Position numbers and translations under genes: made by a program. A DNA stretch of 64,000 nt from Paenibacillus selenitireducens (GTDB lineage Bacteria > Bacillota > Bacilli > Paenibacillales > Paenibacillaceae): contig NZ_MSZX01000002.1 of assembly GCF_002021565.1 (NCBI RefSeq), positions 428,554-492,553 of the forward strand. The letters run 5' to 3'. A model generated the notes under the pieces. The model did no database searches, was not told the DNA's origin, and saw nothing but the letters and a program-made list of their open reading frames with translations. Position 1 is the stretch's first letter; every line of letters starts with the position of its first letter. Shown here in pieces: positions 45,963-58,249 of this stretch.

Positions 45963-46578
45963 TTATTTGCATGGAAGAGTAGCGCATTTAGAGACAGACT
46001 ATATTGTATTGGATGTGCAAGGTGTAGGGTATCGGGTATTTTGTCCCAATCCTTATTTTTTTGCGAAAAGCGATAAACCCGTTACGGTCTATATTCATCA
46101 TCATGTCCGTGAGGATGCGATCCTGCTGTTTGGGTTCAGCTCACGGGAAGAACAAAAGTTGTTCCGTAGGCTGCTGGACGTGTCGGGAATTGGACCAAAG
46201 GTTGCGCTGGGTATTCTAGCTGGTGGTCGTCCGGAGACGCTGGTTGCCGCCATTCAACAAGAGAATTTGGCGTTCCTTACGAAGCTTCCAGGCATCGGGA
46301 AAAAGACGGCACAGCGGATGGTGTTGGATCTGAAAGATAAGCTCGATCATGTAGGATTAGGCTTGGATTTAACAGCCGGAGGTTTATTGATGGGAACAGC
46401 CACCGATACAGCACTTGGCGGCGGCGCTTGGCCTGAGGCGAAGGAAGCGCTCAAGGCTTTGGGATATACCGAAGCCGAGCTCGATCGTGTGTGGCATACA
46501 ATGAAAGATGCTGCAACAGATGCAGATGGGGTAGATGCCTTAATGAAGCGGGCCTTACAGCTCCTTTTTAAAGGCTAA
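45955..46578 (+). CDS. ruvA: Holliday junction DNA helicase subunit RuvA
   Basis: 207 residues: an OB-fold domain, two helix-hairpin-helix motifs ([28 protein letters not shown]) that bind the four-way junction, and the C-terminal domain that contacts RuvB. Confidence 0.96.
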   Translation: MIDYLHGRVAHLETDYIVLDVQGVGYRVFCPNPYFFAKSDKPVTVYIHHHVREDAILLFGFSSREEQKLFRRLLDVSGIGPKVALGILAGGRPETLVAAIQQENLAFLTKLPGIGKKTAQRMVLDLKDKLDHVGLGLDLTAGGLLMGTATDTALGGGAWPEAKEALKALGYTEAELDRVWHTMKDAATDADGVDALMKRALQLLFKG

Positions 46579-46654
46579 TGGCCTATTTTGTGCAACGTTT
46601 ATGCCATTTAGAGCGTCATAATTATAGAAGATGGAGAGGAGCGCAAGGACTGTC

Positions 46655-47665
46655 ATGGATGATCGAATCATATCGGCGAACTTGATGATGGAAGATCAAG
46701 CGGTGGAGTTGAGCCTTCGCCCTCGGTATTTAGCTGAGTATATCGGACAAGGGCAAGTCAAAGAGAATTTAAAAGTATATATTGAAGCTGCGAAGATGCG
46801 TAAAGAGGCATTGGATCATGTTTTGCTCTATGGACCCCCGGGCTTAGGGAAGACGACCCTTTCGAATATCATCGCCAATGAGCTGGGCGTTAACTTACGC
46901 ACCACATCGGGACCTGCGATCGAACGGCCTGGTGATCTTGCCGCGTTACTGACGAATTTGCAGGAGAACGATGTATTGTTCATTGATGAGATCCATCGTC
47001 TGCACCGGACGGTGGAAGAGGTGCTGTATCCTGCGATGGAGGATTTCGCGCTGGACATCATGATCGGCAAAGGGCCAAGTGCCAGATCCGTGCGATTGGA
47101 TCTGCCACCGTTTACGTTAATCGGAGCGACGACTCGGGCGGGCTTGTTGTCTGCCCCTTTACGGGACCGGTTCGGCGTTGTCAGCCGCTTAGAGTATTAT
47201 ACGGTCGATGAGCTGACTTTTATCGTATCGCGTGCTTCGGAAATTCTTAACGTGCAGATTGTCGGAAATGCGGCTGAAGAGATTGCGCTGCGGTCGCGTG
47301 GGACACCGCGGATCGCAAATCGACTATTGAAGCGGGTCCGCGACTTTGCACAAGTCCGAGGAGATGGCATTATTACGGCTCCAATCGCGAATGAAGCCTT
47401 GAAGATGATCCAGATCGATGAAGCAGGACTGGATCAAATCGATTATAAGATGCTGACAGCGATGATTAAGAATTTCCGTGGAGGTCCGGTTGGACTGGAC
47501 ACGATTGCTGCAACGATTGGGGAAGAGAGCCAGACCATCGAAGATGTGTATGAGCCTTACCTATTGCAAATTGGTTTCTTACAGCGTTCACCTCGCGGTC
47601 GGATCGTGACAGAACAAGCTTATCGACATCTTGGCATTCCGGTGCCAACAGAACACAACAAGTAA
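46655..47665 (+). CDS. ruvB: Holliday junction branch migration ATPase RuvB
   Basis: 336 residues, AAA+ ATPase: Walker [10 protein letters not shown], Walker B FIDEIHRL, sensor GATTRAGLL, arginine finger region LRDRFG. ATG 46655 ([15 protein letters not shown]) follows AAGGA and fits the family start. Confidence 0.97.
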   Translation: MDDRIISANLMMEDQAVELSLRPRYLAEYIGQGQVKENLKVYIEAAKMRKEALDHVLLYGPPGLGKTTLSNIIANELGVNLRTTSGPAIERPGDLAALLTNLQENDVLFIDEIHRLHRTVEEVLYPAMEDFALDIMIGKGPSARSVRLDLPPFTLIGATTRAGLLSAPLRDRFGVVSRLEYYTVDELTFIVSRASEILNVQIVGNAAEEIALRSRGTPRIANRLLKRVRDFAQVRGDGIITAPIANEALKMIQIDEAGLDQIDYKMLTAMIKNFRGGPVGLDTIAATIGEESQTIEDVYEPYLLQIGFLQRSPRGRIVTEQAYRHLGIPVPTEHNK

Positions 47666-47684
47666 AAGCTATAGGAGGAACGTA

Positions 47685-49865
47685 ATGTACTTACTAGGGA
47701 GAGGGAAATCTCGTTCTTTCATGGGAAAAATGGGATTAGCGGCACTATTATCATTATCGATGGTGCCCATGTCACTCGCACAAGCGGATGAGGCTGCAAT
47801 TCAGACGGAGAATCAAGGAGATATGCCAACCCCAACAACAAAGGCGCCAGCGATGTCATCGAATGACATCCGAGTTGTTCTATTTGCTGATTTGGGTACG
47901 CAATATAAGGCGATTCAGTCGACGGTTACACTGACAGGAGCTAATGGGTATCAGATTGGCGTAAAGGATGGAGCTGGCTTTGATGCTTGGTTGAATGTAA
48001 GCAGCAATCAATCCGTGAAATTCAGTGTGGACAGATTCATGGTGAAAGTACAGGAGACGTCGGACACCAAGGAAGTTGCAGGCATTGTTAATCGGCTCCA
48101 AAGTATGAAGGAAGCTCCGCAAGTCATCGAAGTCAATCGCAAGGGTATAAAGAGCTACCAAATCGTGCTTGGCGATTATGCTTCGAATGCGGAAGCGGCC
48201 AAAGTTCGTGATCGTATGACGAGTGATTCGACGCTCGCAGCTTATTATAAAAATGGGAAGCCGGTTGTGACGGGGAATTTACATTATTCTGCGGGAAGTT
48301 ATGGTTCAGAACAGCAAGCAGCTGCCGTACAGCAAAGCGCTCTCGACGCGGGATTAGATGCCATGCTCGCGCTACAGAAGGATCGAAATGGTGCATTGCG
48401 TTTTGACGTATGGGTAGGACAAGCATCGGATGCGGCTGAACTGAGTGCCCTGAAGAGTGACGCGGCACAGAAAATTCCAGGCGTGGCATTGCAGCCTGTG
48501 GACACATCTCGCGTATCTTTGATCGTGCGGGACGACGCAACAACAACTTATGCATCAGGGCAAGATGCCATTCCGCATTATTATGTCAGCGGCGATGCAG
48601 ATCAGAAGATATGGATGAATAGCAGTGACGCAGGCATCCAAGTAACCGAACGAAGTAAACGTACATATCGCGGAAGTCTTGAAGTGAGCGCATATAATAA
48701 TCGTCTAGCGCTAGTCAATGAATTACCGTTAGAACAATATTTGTATTCTGTTGTGGCAATGGAAGTCTCGCCTTCATGGCCGCAGGAGACCTTAAAAGCT
48801 CAAGCGGTTGCAGCGCGATCTTATGCTCTTTTCCAAGGCATGAAATTTAAAATTGGACAGGTGGTAGATACCACCCTAAGTCAAGCCTACTATGGCATGG
48901 AAAAGGAACATCCGAATACGAACGCGGCAGTTGATGCAACGGCGGGTATCGTGATGAAGGTGAATGGAAAGATTATCGAGCCTGTCTATTCCTCGAACAG
49001 TGGAGGCAAGACAGCAGATGCAGCGGAAATTTGGGGAAATCCTACCTCATACCTCGTAAGTGTTGATAGTCCTGATGAAGCTGCAGAGAATGGGTTGCCT
49101 TACTGGTACCGAGTCATGCTGAACGATGGAACGACAGGTTATGTTCGCGAGGATATGGTGCAAGATACGGGAACGAAGACCCAAGCGGGATTACCCATCT
49201 TTAAGATCAATACCGCGGATACGAACATTCGCCCCATCCCATTAATCCAATCGGACGTTAAGCCCGAGGCTGTCGTGTCCGTAGGCACACAAGTGGTCGT
49301 GCTGGAACGGACGATTCAATCCAATACGATGCATTGGGTCCGTGGAACGTATACATCGGATGAGTTGTTGAAGTCGATGACGGGGAAAGTAACTTCTGCT
49401 GTAAATGGTCCAATCACTTCGCTAGAAGTATCTTCTCGAGGTTCTTCAGACCGTGTGACCGAAGTGAAGGTGAATGGGCAGGTATTAGCCGTTAAGAACC
49501 CGGATACCTTACGCAGTGCCTTAAATGGACTGCCTAGTACTCGATTTGATATTGAAGAAACAGGCAGGTATACTATATTAGGTGCTGACGGGGTAAATAG
49601 AACAGTCGCGAGCAGTAACGGTACCGTACAAGCGATCACGAATGCCGGGAAAGCGGCGCTCCAAGCCAATTCGAACCTGTTCATGGGCGCGGATCAACGA
49701 GCTCGTGTCGTTACAGGATCCATTGGATATCGGTTCATTGGAACAGGGAACGGGCATGGCGTAGGGATGTCCCAGTGGGGTGCCAAAGGCCTTGCAGATC
49801 AAGGGTATGATTACCAAAAAATATTGCAATACTATTATAAAGACATCAATCTTGTTAAGGACTGA
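47685..49865 (+). CDS. SpoIID/LytB-domain protein, secreted
   Basis: 726 residues with an N-terminal signal peptide ([18 protein letters not shown]). A SPOR-like stretch (about 150-265, [20 protein letters not shown]) precedes the SpoIID domain from about 325. The probable catalytic Glu is in [11 protein letters not shown] (about 360), and the C-terminal part of the domain, [15 protein letters not shown], is at about 690. The two halves are split by an insert of about 250 residues. SpoIID is a lytic transglycosylase of forespore engulfment that acts on peptidoglycan lacking peptide stems; this longer relative may act in vegetative wall or cortex remodelling. ATG 47685 follows AGGAGG. Confidence 0.85.
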   Translation: MYLLGRGKSRSFMGKMGLAALLSLSMVPMSLAQADEAAIQTENQGDMPTPTTKAPAMSSNDIRVVLFADLGTQYKAIQSTVTLTGANGYQIGVKDGAGFDAWLNVSSNQSVKFSVDRFMVKVQETSDTKEVAGIVNRLQSMKEAPQVIEVNRKGIKSYQIVLGDYASNAEAAKVRDRMTSDSTLAAYYKNGKPVVTGNLHYSAGSYGSEQQAAAVQQSALDAGLDAMLALQKDRNGALRFDVWVGQASDAAELSALKSDAAQKIPGVALQPVDTSRVSLIVRDDATTTYASGQDAIPHYYVSGDADQKIWMNSSDAGIQVTERSKRTYRGSLEVSAYNNRLALVNELPLEQYLYSVVAMEVSPSWPQETLKAQAVAARSYALFQGMKFKIGQVVDTTLSQAYYGMEKEHPNTNAAVDATAGIVMKVNGKIIEPVYSSNSGGKTADAAEIWGNPTSYLVSVDSPDEAAENGLPYWYRVMLNDGTTGYVREDMVQDTGTKTQAGLPIFKINTADTNIRPIPLIQSDVKPEAVVSVGTQVVVLERTIQSNTMHWVRGTYTSDELLKSMTGKVTSAVNGPITSLEVSSRGSSDRVTEVKVNGQVLAVKNPDTLRSALNGLPSTRFDIEETGRYTILGADGVNRTVASSNGTVQAITNAGKAALQANSNLFMGADQRARVVTGSIGYRFIGTGNGHGVGMSQWGAKGLADQGYDYQKILQYYYKDINLVKD

Positions 49866-49875
49866 CAGTGGAACT

Positions 49876-52063
<2,188 letters not shown>

Positions 52064-52111
52064 TGATCCACCTACATAGATTACAGGATTTAATTGAAAG
52101 GGGGGAAAACG

Positions 52112-52417
52112 ATGTTATTAGCTGATACACCGGCAACCGGGGGCGGCAGTATTTGGGGCATGATTTTACCGTTTGTACTGATGTTCGCTGTTTTTTATTT
52201 CTTACTTATTCGTCCACAACAAAAGAAACAAAAAACTCGTAACTCCATGCTGAGTGCCATTAAAAAAGGCGAACGTATTGTAACCATCGGTGGTTTACAT
52301 GGTACGATTTTAGAACTAACCGATGATATTGTCGTACTTCTTGTGAACGATTCAACCAAATTGACATTCGATCGCAGTGCAATTAGCACCGTAACGAAAT
52401 CAACAGAAGCTTCCTAA
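52112..52417 (+). CDS. yajC: Preprotein translocase accessory subunit YajC
   Basis: 101 residues: one N-terminal transmembrane helix (MILPFVLMFAVFYFLLIRPQ) and a basic cytoplasmic domain with the KKGERIVTIGGLHGTI motif. YajC associates with SecDF, whose genes lie at 56984-59180. AAAGGGGGG precedes the ATG. Confidence 0.95.
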   Translation: MLLADTPATGGGSIWGMILPFVLMFAVFYFLLIRPQQKKQKTRNSMLSAIKKGERIVTIGGLHGTILELTDDIVVLLVNDSTKLTFDRSAISTVTKSTEAS

Positions 52418-52434
52418 TATTGGATGGAATGCAT

Positions 52435-52468
52435 GAAAAAAGAGTCTTCTTCTGGAAGACTCTTTTTT
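52435..52468. terminator. Bidirectional terminator between yajC and the PAP2 gene
   Basis: AAAAAAGAGTCTTC / GAAGACTCTTTTTT around a short loop, T runs on both strands. Confidence 0.9.
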
Positions 52469-52487
52469 GGCGTGTATATAGTTTAGA

Positions 52488-53354
52488 TTAACGTTGATCT
52501 AAAGGCTGCTTCGGAACTCCCTCGCGTCCTGGAACAGAGAGCGTTGAAGGGCTTCGAAGCGTGTTGCGATGAGCCAACCAATAGCCAAGCGTTGACGCGG
52601 TGCCTGCTAGAACAAGTCCGCCAATCATATCGGTTAACCAATGGATCCCGAGATAGAAGATCGAGAACACGATAATAACCGCACTGATTGTGGAGAAGAT
52701 GGCCCATCTTTTATTGCCTGAACGAATGGCAAGAATCGCTAATGTGACAGATACGGATGTATGCAGGCTTGGGAAGCAGTTGTTCAGTCCCGATAATGCA
52801 CGATATTGCTGTTCAAAGTTCGGGAAGATGTCCAACATAAGGAACTGTACTTGTGCAGGTGCATACGACCATACTTCGTTGACAGGGAAGAACAAATAGA
52901 ATGGAATGGCTATGATATAATTTATCATAACTGCATAGACCGTTGCATAGACCATTTGGTTTTTCTTTTCCGCTGTATAAATACTAAGTGAAGATAGTAA
53001 TAGAGCTTGAAAAATAACGACATAAAAAAAGCCAACGATCGTCGTAACCCAATCATTTCGGAACCATTGTTGAAAATGATGTACGAAGTTGCCTTCAATC
53101 TGATGAATAAACGGGGTGAAATCCCATTGCAAATTCATGGCATTTTCTATTTTTAATTCCACGTTATTTAGGACCAAGATGGCGACCAGCGCTAGGATAT
53201 GAAATAAGTATGTTCTAGAAGTAAAGAGCTGTCGGATGAAAATACCCGCTATTGTGATTGGGTTTTTCATAGATCCGAACCACATAAGTAGGATGAAAGC
53301 AGCGGCCGTCAGCCAACTTACAGTGGTCATGGATTGAAAAAGTACCAAGTGCAT
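52488..53354 (-). CDS. PAP2-family membrane phosphatase
   Basis: 288 residues with six or more membrane helices. PAP2 motifs are FPSLHTSVSV and YLGIHWLTDMIGG, with the catalytic His residues. Substrate unknown; lipid phosphates such as phosphatidate or undecaprenyl diphosphate are usual. It resembles the inositol-phosphoceramide-synthase-like branch. The start is uncertain: ATG 53354 is two bases from AGGAGG, and TTG 53348 has better spacing. Confidence 0.85.
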   Translation of the reverse strand: MHLVLFQSMTTVSWLTAAAFILLMWFGSMKNPITIAGIFIRQLFTSRTYLFHILALVAILVLNNVELKIENAMNLQWDFTPFIHQIEGNFVHHFQQWFRNDWVTTIVGFFYVVIFQALLLSSLSIYTAEKKNQMVYATVYAVMINYIIAIPFYLFFPVNEVWSYAPAQVQFLMLDIFPNFEQQYRALSGLNNCFPSLHTSVSVTLAILAIRSGNKRWAIFSTISAVIIVFSIFYLGIHWLTDMIGGLVLAGTASTLGYWLAHRNTLRSPSTLSVPGREGVPKQPLDQR

Positions 53355-53391
53355 TTCCTCCTAATCAGATTCAGTTGTTATAACCTGAACC

Positions 53392-53400
53392 ATTATAGCA
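53392..53400 (-). promoter_or_regulatory. Extended -10 promoter of the PAP2 gene
   Basis: On the minus strand TGCTATAAT (reading 53400 to 53392), 38 bp before the start. Confidence 0.5.
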
Positions 53401-53421
53401 CATTTTTGAAAGGAAGAAATG

Positions 53422-53814
53422 TCAGGCTCTTTTCATATTTACACCAAGAATTCCACCTAACGCGCCCACAGAGAATGCTGCTGTAAGCATAACAAAGACT
53501 GAAATACGCCACCCGGCATCAAAAGCAAGGAAACTAATGAGCATGATGATCAGGCAATAAAGGATACCTAGAAGCCCCCCATAATACCATCCACGACGAT
53601 TAGCTCGTCGCCCTGCGGTCATCCCTCCAATAAAGAGCGAGAAACCATGAAGAATATAGCTATACTTCGGAAGGTTATCTTCTTGCATCCCACTGAGCCA
53701 GAGGAGCATGGATAAAGCAAGTGCTCCGAGCGTTAACCAGACAAATCCGTACGTTAAACCGGATAGAATCGGACTAGAAATGTGGAATTTCGAGACACGG
53801 TTAATCGGATTCAT
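53422..53814 (-). CDS. TIGR04086-family membrane protein (YrzE-like)
   Basis: 130 residues, four membrane helices, with the Gly-rich FIGGMTAGRRANRRGWYYGG stretch of this family. Function unknown. The place between yajC and a DUF421 gene matches yrzE in B. subtilis. Confidence 0.83.
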   Translation of the reverse strand: MNPINRVSKFHISSPILSGLTYGFVWLTLGALALSMLLWLSGMQEDNLPKYSYILHGFSLFIGGMTAGRRANRRGWYYGGLLGILYCLIIMLISFLAFDAGWRISVFVMLTAAFSVGALGGILGVNMKRA

Positions 53815-54009
53815 ACGAAATTTCCTCCTGTATCTATAGGTTCTAAACCATTGATTAAGACCAGTCTATGGTCAAGCCGTCCAAAATAGTACAAGGGAAG
53901 ACAAGACATTTCCATTAATTTAAAACCAGGTTCCTGCATGAGGCAGGAAGACCTCGGTCAGAATACCATGGGAAGAGCCTGCAATAAATTATCGAGGGGG
54001 CAAAGATCG

Positions 54010-54741
54010 ATGGAAAGTCTGATCGTTATTTTTCGTACGGCGCTCATTTACTTTATTGTATTTCTTGTGATGCGTCTCATGGGGAAACGCGAAATCGGTA
54101 AGCTATCGGTGTTCGATTTAGTCATCTCGATTATGATCGCGGAGAGTGCTGTCTTCGTTGTTGAAGATACCAAACGTCCGATATGGGACGGCATTCTGCC
54201 CATGTTAACGTTATTGGTCATCCAAGTGAGCATTGCTTTTATCTCGCTCAAAAACCGCACACTTCGTGTATTGTTTGATGGTTCACCTAGCATGCTTATC
54301 AATAACGGTAAGCTGGATATGAAAGAAATGCGCCGACAGCGATACACGCTAGATGATCTGATGCAGCAGCTTCGTGAACAACAAGTAGAGAACTTAAACG
54401 ATGTGCAATTTGCCATGTTAGAGACAACCGGGAAACTCAGCGTGATTCTGAAAGATCAACAAGGCGAATCCAAGGCCAATTCAAATTCCAATGCATCGCA
54501 GGAAAAAGAAGGCTCGAAAAATCCGATACCTAGTTCGGGTGAAATTCGGTATGTATCGCTCCCTTTGCCATTAATCATGGACGGGAAAGTCCAAGATGAG
54601 AATCTCGAGAAAATCAGTAAGACGCGTTTCTGGCTGAAGAACCAAATCCAAGCCAAAGGGGCAAGTGATTTCAAAGAAATATTCTTCTGTACGATTGACC
54701 ACAAGGGCCAGCTATTTATAGACCACAAGGAGTCGGATTAG
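54010..54741 (+). CDS. DUF421 membrane protein (YrbG-like)
   Basis: 243 residues: three N-terminal helices (LIVIFRTALIYFIVFLVMRL, with MGKREIGKLSVFDLVISIMI) and a cytoplasmic DUF421 domain. A Ser/Asn-rich low-complexity insert lies at about 155-177. Unlike the protein at 21966 it has no DUF1657 tail. ATG 54010 follows GAGGGGG. A hairpin, TTCCTGC/GCAGGAA (53931-53949), lies in its leader. Its last four bases overlap the converging spoVB stop. Function unknown. Confidence 0.87.
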   Translation: MESLIVIFRTALIYFIVFLVMRLMGKREIGKLSVFDLVISIMIAESAVFVVEDTKRPIWDGILPMLTLLVIQVSIAFISLKNRTLRVLFDGSPSMLINNGKLDMKEMRRQRYTLDDLMQQLREQQVENLNDVQFAMLETTGKLSVILKDQQGESKANSNSNASQEKEGSKNPIPSSGEIRYVSLPLPLIMDGKVQDENLEKISKTRFWLKNQIQAKGASDFKEIFFCTIDHKGQLFIDHKESD

Positions 54742-56339
54742 GCTTTGAAAAAACGTTTCAAAAGAGGTACACGTGTTAAATCGTCCCGATCAATGAGTTT
54801 TACGATCACCATGAGTAGTAAATAGATGACGACACCTGCAACACAGGCGATTAACATTCTTGCCCATGCATCCATTTGAAGAATGGGATGGCGGTATATA
54901 AATTGAACTGCAGCACCCATAATGAACATCGAAGCTATAATTTTCAGGAAATCAAGCCATGGAATGCGGATGTGCAATACCTGTACGATACTTTGAAAAT
55001 GCATGATCGTAACGATTAGGATATTGACCATAATGGCTATTAATGCGCCGTAAATACCAAACTCCGGATTCGAAGCCAGCTGAACAATTAATACCAGTTT
55101 GATGGCCGCTCCAATAAAAGTATTGAGCAAGGCCTTGCCAGGTTTATTCAATGCTTGGAGCGCCGCTTGAAGCGGCGACTGTAAATAGATGAAGAGTGCA
55201 ACGGGTGCCATCATCTTCAGCATTTTGGCGACTTCGATATTGTTGTACAATAATGCACATAAGGGCTCGGCAAGGATATACATGATAATGGCAAAGGGCG
55301 CTCCGGATACAAGAGCTAAGCGCATCGCCTGATGCAGCCGCTTATGGATGGTCCTCATATCATTTCGCGCGGCAGCTTCGGATAAGGAAGGAACCAATGA
55401 CACGGCAAGTGAGTAAGTCAACGCTCCGGGCAGCAAAATGATCGGCATAATCATGCCTTGAAGTGCGCCGTATTGTGCGGTTGCAATTCCGGTAGCGATG
55501 CCCGCAATCGCCAGACTTTGTGCCGTCAGAATGGACTCGAACAAATAAGATAAAGAACCAACGAGCTTTCCTGCGGTAACAGGAATCGATATGCCAAGGA
55601 TACGTTTGAGGACGCCCATAGGTTGTGAAGATTGGTTGAAATCAAGGGATTCATCGGCTTCATAAGCAGACTTTGTTGGGCGCTCCCGCTTTTTATTTAC
55701 TGCATATTGCCATAGTAATGTAATAAATCCGCATAGTTCTCCTGCAAGTACCCCTAACATCGCTCCAGCTGCAGCATATTCCAACCCCTTAGGAAGCAAG
55801 AGATAGGCGAAAAGAAGAATGGCTATTATACGTACCAGTGTCTCTATGATACTAGACAATGCCGTCGGGATCATGTTTTGTTTCCCTTGAAAATATCCAC
55901 GAAAAACGGAGGATATGCCGATAATCGCAATCATAGGACTCATACTTAAGAAGGACAGATACACGCGCGAATCCGTCAAAAGATGCTGCGTAATCCAAGG
56001 GGCGAGCGTAATACATAAGATGGTGAACAAAATACTGATGGCGAAGGTAAACCACAGAGACACGGAGAGAATGCGCTTCACACGAGCATGATTTCCTTGG
56101 GATTCTGCTTCCGCTACAAGCTTGGCAATCGCTAGAGGCACACCGCCTGTAATAATCGTGATCATGACAATGAGGAAGGGATAACTTAATTGATATAGCC
56201 CGACCCCTTCCGCGCCGATGATCCGCGGTAATGTAATGCGAGGGATAAAGCCGAGTATTCGATTGAAGATACCGGCAGCGAGTAATATCATCGTGCCTTT
56301 AATAAATGATTGTTTGGTTTGTTTTGTTAGCTTGCTCAA
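54738..56339 (-). CDS. spoVB: Stage V sporulation protein B (MOP-family flippase-like)
   Basis: 533 residues, about fourteen membrane helices, of the MurJ/Wzx/MATE-like polysaccharide exporter superfamily. In B. subtilis spoVB mutants fail to make spore cortex. The N-terminus has the GIFNRILGFIPRITLPRIIGAEG signature region. The start is TTG 56339, with AGAGGGA upstream. Its gene converges on the DUF421 gene. Confidence 0.93.
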   Translation of the reverse strand: MSKLTKQTKQSFIKGTMILLAAGIFNRILGFIPRITLPRIIGAEGVGLYQLSYPFLIVMITIITGGVPLAIAKLVAEAESQGNHARVKRILSVSLWFTFAISILFTILCITLAPWITQHLLTDSRVYLSFLSMSPMIAIIGISSVFRGYFQGKQNMIPTALSSIIETLVRIIAILLFAYLLLPKGLEYAAAGAMLGVLAGELCGFITLLWQYAVNKKRERPTKSAYEADESLDFNQSSQPMGVLKRILGISIPVTAGKLVGSLSYLFESILTAQSLAIAGIATGIATAQYGALQGMIMPIILLPGALTYSLAVSLVPSLSEAAARNDMRTIHKRLHQAMRLALVSGAPFAIIMYILAEPLCALLYNNIEVAKMLKMMAPVALFIYLQSPLQAALQALNKPGKALLNTFIGAAIKLVLIVQLASNPEFGIYGALIAIMVNILIVTIMHFQSIVQVLHIRIPWLDFLKIIASMFIMGAAVQFIYRHPILQMDAWARMLIACVAGVVIYLLLMVIVKLIDRDDLTRVPLLKRFFKA

Positions 56340-56568
56340 CGGAGATCCCTCTTCCTTTACTTTAATGGTCTATGAGTCAAGCTCTAGGCTGTCCATTACA
56401 TGTTTATGCGCAAGGAATCCGCGACATGTCCAACCGTTGTGAACAATATTTTGGATAAGCTAATAGAAAGAGCAGGATAAAAGCAGGATAATCTAGAGGG
56501 GAGATCGAATCAGTAAGGATGTATAAATGATGAGTTCGTTCCAAGACACGCAAGGAGGGATCACTGAA

Positions 56569-56826
56569 ATGACGAATGAACGAATGATAGATCCAGAATT
56601 GAACGAAATCATTGCACAGTTGTGTCAGAGTAAAGCGGAAGAATTCCATTTAATCGGCTATGAACATGTGACACCAGAAGAAATCTGGAACTGTGTAAAT
56701 GACAAATATATGAAGAAAGGCATGCCGCAGCTCCATGAAATGGTTAATGATATCCTGTCATTGAAAGCTACTAATTTTATGAATTATATGACATTATCAG
56801 CATTTAAAGGCTCTCCTTTTGGATAA
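56569..56826 (+). CDS. comN: Post-transcriptional regulator ComN (YrzD)
   Basis: 85 residues, helical, with IIAQLCQSKAEEFHLIGYE and VTPEEIWNCVNDKYM typical of the ComN family. In B. subtilis ComN promotes comE mRNA accumulation and localises to septa and poles. ATG 56569 follows AGGAGGGA; earlier ATGs at 56527 and 56530 lack a site. Position between spoVB and secD matches yrzD. Confidence 0.87.
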   Translation: MTNERMIDPELNEIIAQLCQSKAEEFHLIGYEHVTPEEIWNCVNDKYMKKGMPQLHEMVNDILSLKATNFMNYMTLSAFKGSPFG

Positions 56827-56839
56827 AAGGGGAGTTTTT
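56811..56839 (+). terminator. Terminator overlapping the comN stop
   Basis: CTCTCCTTTT (56811-56820) pairs with AAAAGGGGAG (56825-56834), then TTTTT. The stop codon lies in the loop and right arm. Confidence 0.75.
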
Positions 56840-56918
56840 GTTGGAATATAATATCAATAAACCAGAAAAAAATGGATTTATTTCCTGATTTAAAATACAT
56901 GCCATGTTTCGTCATAAA

Positions 56919-56947
56919 TTGACTCGAATTTATCACGTCGCTATAAT
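56919..56947 (+). promoter_or_regulatory. Sigma-A promoter for secD-secF
   Basis: TTGACT (56919-56924), 17 bp, TATAAT (56942-56947), 36 bp before secD. Confidence 0.85.
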
Positions 56948-56983
56948 AGGAATATTGAGAATGAAAGGGGAACAGGGGACGGT

Positions 56984-58249
56984 ATGAAAAGAGTTGTAGC
57001 TTTTTTTCTTGTCGTGGTAGTGTCCGCTGGGATAATGGCTTGGACTACCCCGGGACTGTTGAAAGACATTCGATTAGGTTTAGACCTCAAGGGAGGCTTT
57101 GAGATCCTATATCAAGCACAACCGCTTGATGCGAACGGAAAAGTAACGAAGGAAGCCCTCCTTCAAACCGCAAAAAGTCTGGAGAAGCGTGCCAATGCTT
57201 TAGGTACGAGTGAACCGGAGATTAATCCAGAAGGTGCGGATCGCATTCGTGTGAAAATCGCGGGGATTAAGAATGAAGAAGAAGTTCGTGAGATTATGAA
57301 AAAGCCTGCAGAATTAACATTCCGTAGTGCAGAAGGTGCAAAAGCAGATGCGAAAACCGATTTGGAGAGATATCCGAAGATCGAGCTTCGTGGTAATGAT
57401 TTCGTGGAGAATGGCGCGGCGATTACATATGACCAGCTTCATAATCCAGAAATCGCCATCAAAATTAAAGATAAGAAGAAATTTCAAGAAATTTCCCAAC
57501 GGTTGCTAGGCAAAAATTTGGCCATTTTCTTGGATGAGCGTTTATTGTCAGATCCACAAGTGAATGGCGTATTTACGGATGGAACCGCCGTTATTTCGGG
57601 GAAATATACGATTGATGAAGCCAAAGAATTGCGTGATACGATTAATCTAGGCGCACTTCCTTTGAAATTAACGGAGAAATATTCGAACAGCGTGGAAGCT
57701 ACATTAGGACAGCAATCCTTGCATGCTACAATGCTTGCAAGCTTAATCGGTTGCGGCATTATTCTATTGTTTATGATTGTGTTCTATCGTTTGCCAGGTG
57801 CAGTCGCTTGCTTCACGTTGATTACATTTACATGGCTCTTGCTTCTCATCTTTAAATTGGGTGCGATTACGCTTACCTTGCCGGGTATTGCGGCATTCGT
57901 ACTCGGGATCGGAATGGCCGTCGATGCCAATATTATTACGTATGAACGGGTAAAAGAAGAACTTCGCAGTGGGAAGAGCATTATGTCTGCCTTCAAAGCA
58001 GGTTCCAGAACATCCTTACGTACGATTATTGACTCCCACGTGACAACGTTGATTGCCGCGGCGGTATTGTTTGTTCTAGGAACAGGTACGGTAAAAGGCT
58101 TCGCGTTAATTCTCATTATGACCATTATTACGAGCTTGCTGACAAACGTAGTATTCTCACGGTTCTTGATGGAATTACTCATCAAAGATCGGTTTGTGAA
58201 GAAGCTTGGATATTTCGGTGTGAAGGAGAGTGAAGTACGTGAGCTCTAA
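56984..58249 (+). CDS. secD: Protein translocase subunit SecD
   Basis: 421 residues: one N-terminal helix, a large outside domain (about 35-235, with RLGLDLKGGFEILYQ) and five C-terminal helices containing GIGMAVDANIITYERVKEEL, which holds the proton-relay Asp. It uses the proton gradient to finish secretion with SecYEG. Separate from secF here; in B. subtilis they are one SecDF protein. Confidence 0.95.
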   Translation: MKRVVAFFLVVVVSAGIMAWTTPGLLKDIRLGLDLKGGFEILYQAQPLDANGKVTKEALLQTAKSLEKRANALGTSEPEINPEGADRIRVKIAGIKNEEEVREIMKKPAELTFRSAEGAKADAKTDLERYPKIELRGNDFVENGAAITYDQLHNPEIAIKIKDKKKFQEISQRLLGKNLAIFLDERLLSDPQVNGVFTDGTAVISGKYTIDEAKELRDTINLGALPLKLTEKYSNSVEATLGQQSLHATMLASLIGCGIILLFMIVFYRLPGAVACFTLITFTWLLLLIFKLGAITLTLPGIAAFVLGIGMAVDANIITYERVKEELRSGKSIMSAFKAGSRTSLRTIIDSHVTTLIAAAVLFVLGTGTVKGFALILIMTIITSLLTNVVFSRFLMELLIKDRFVKKLGYFGVKESEVREL

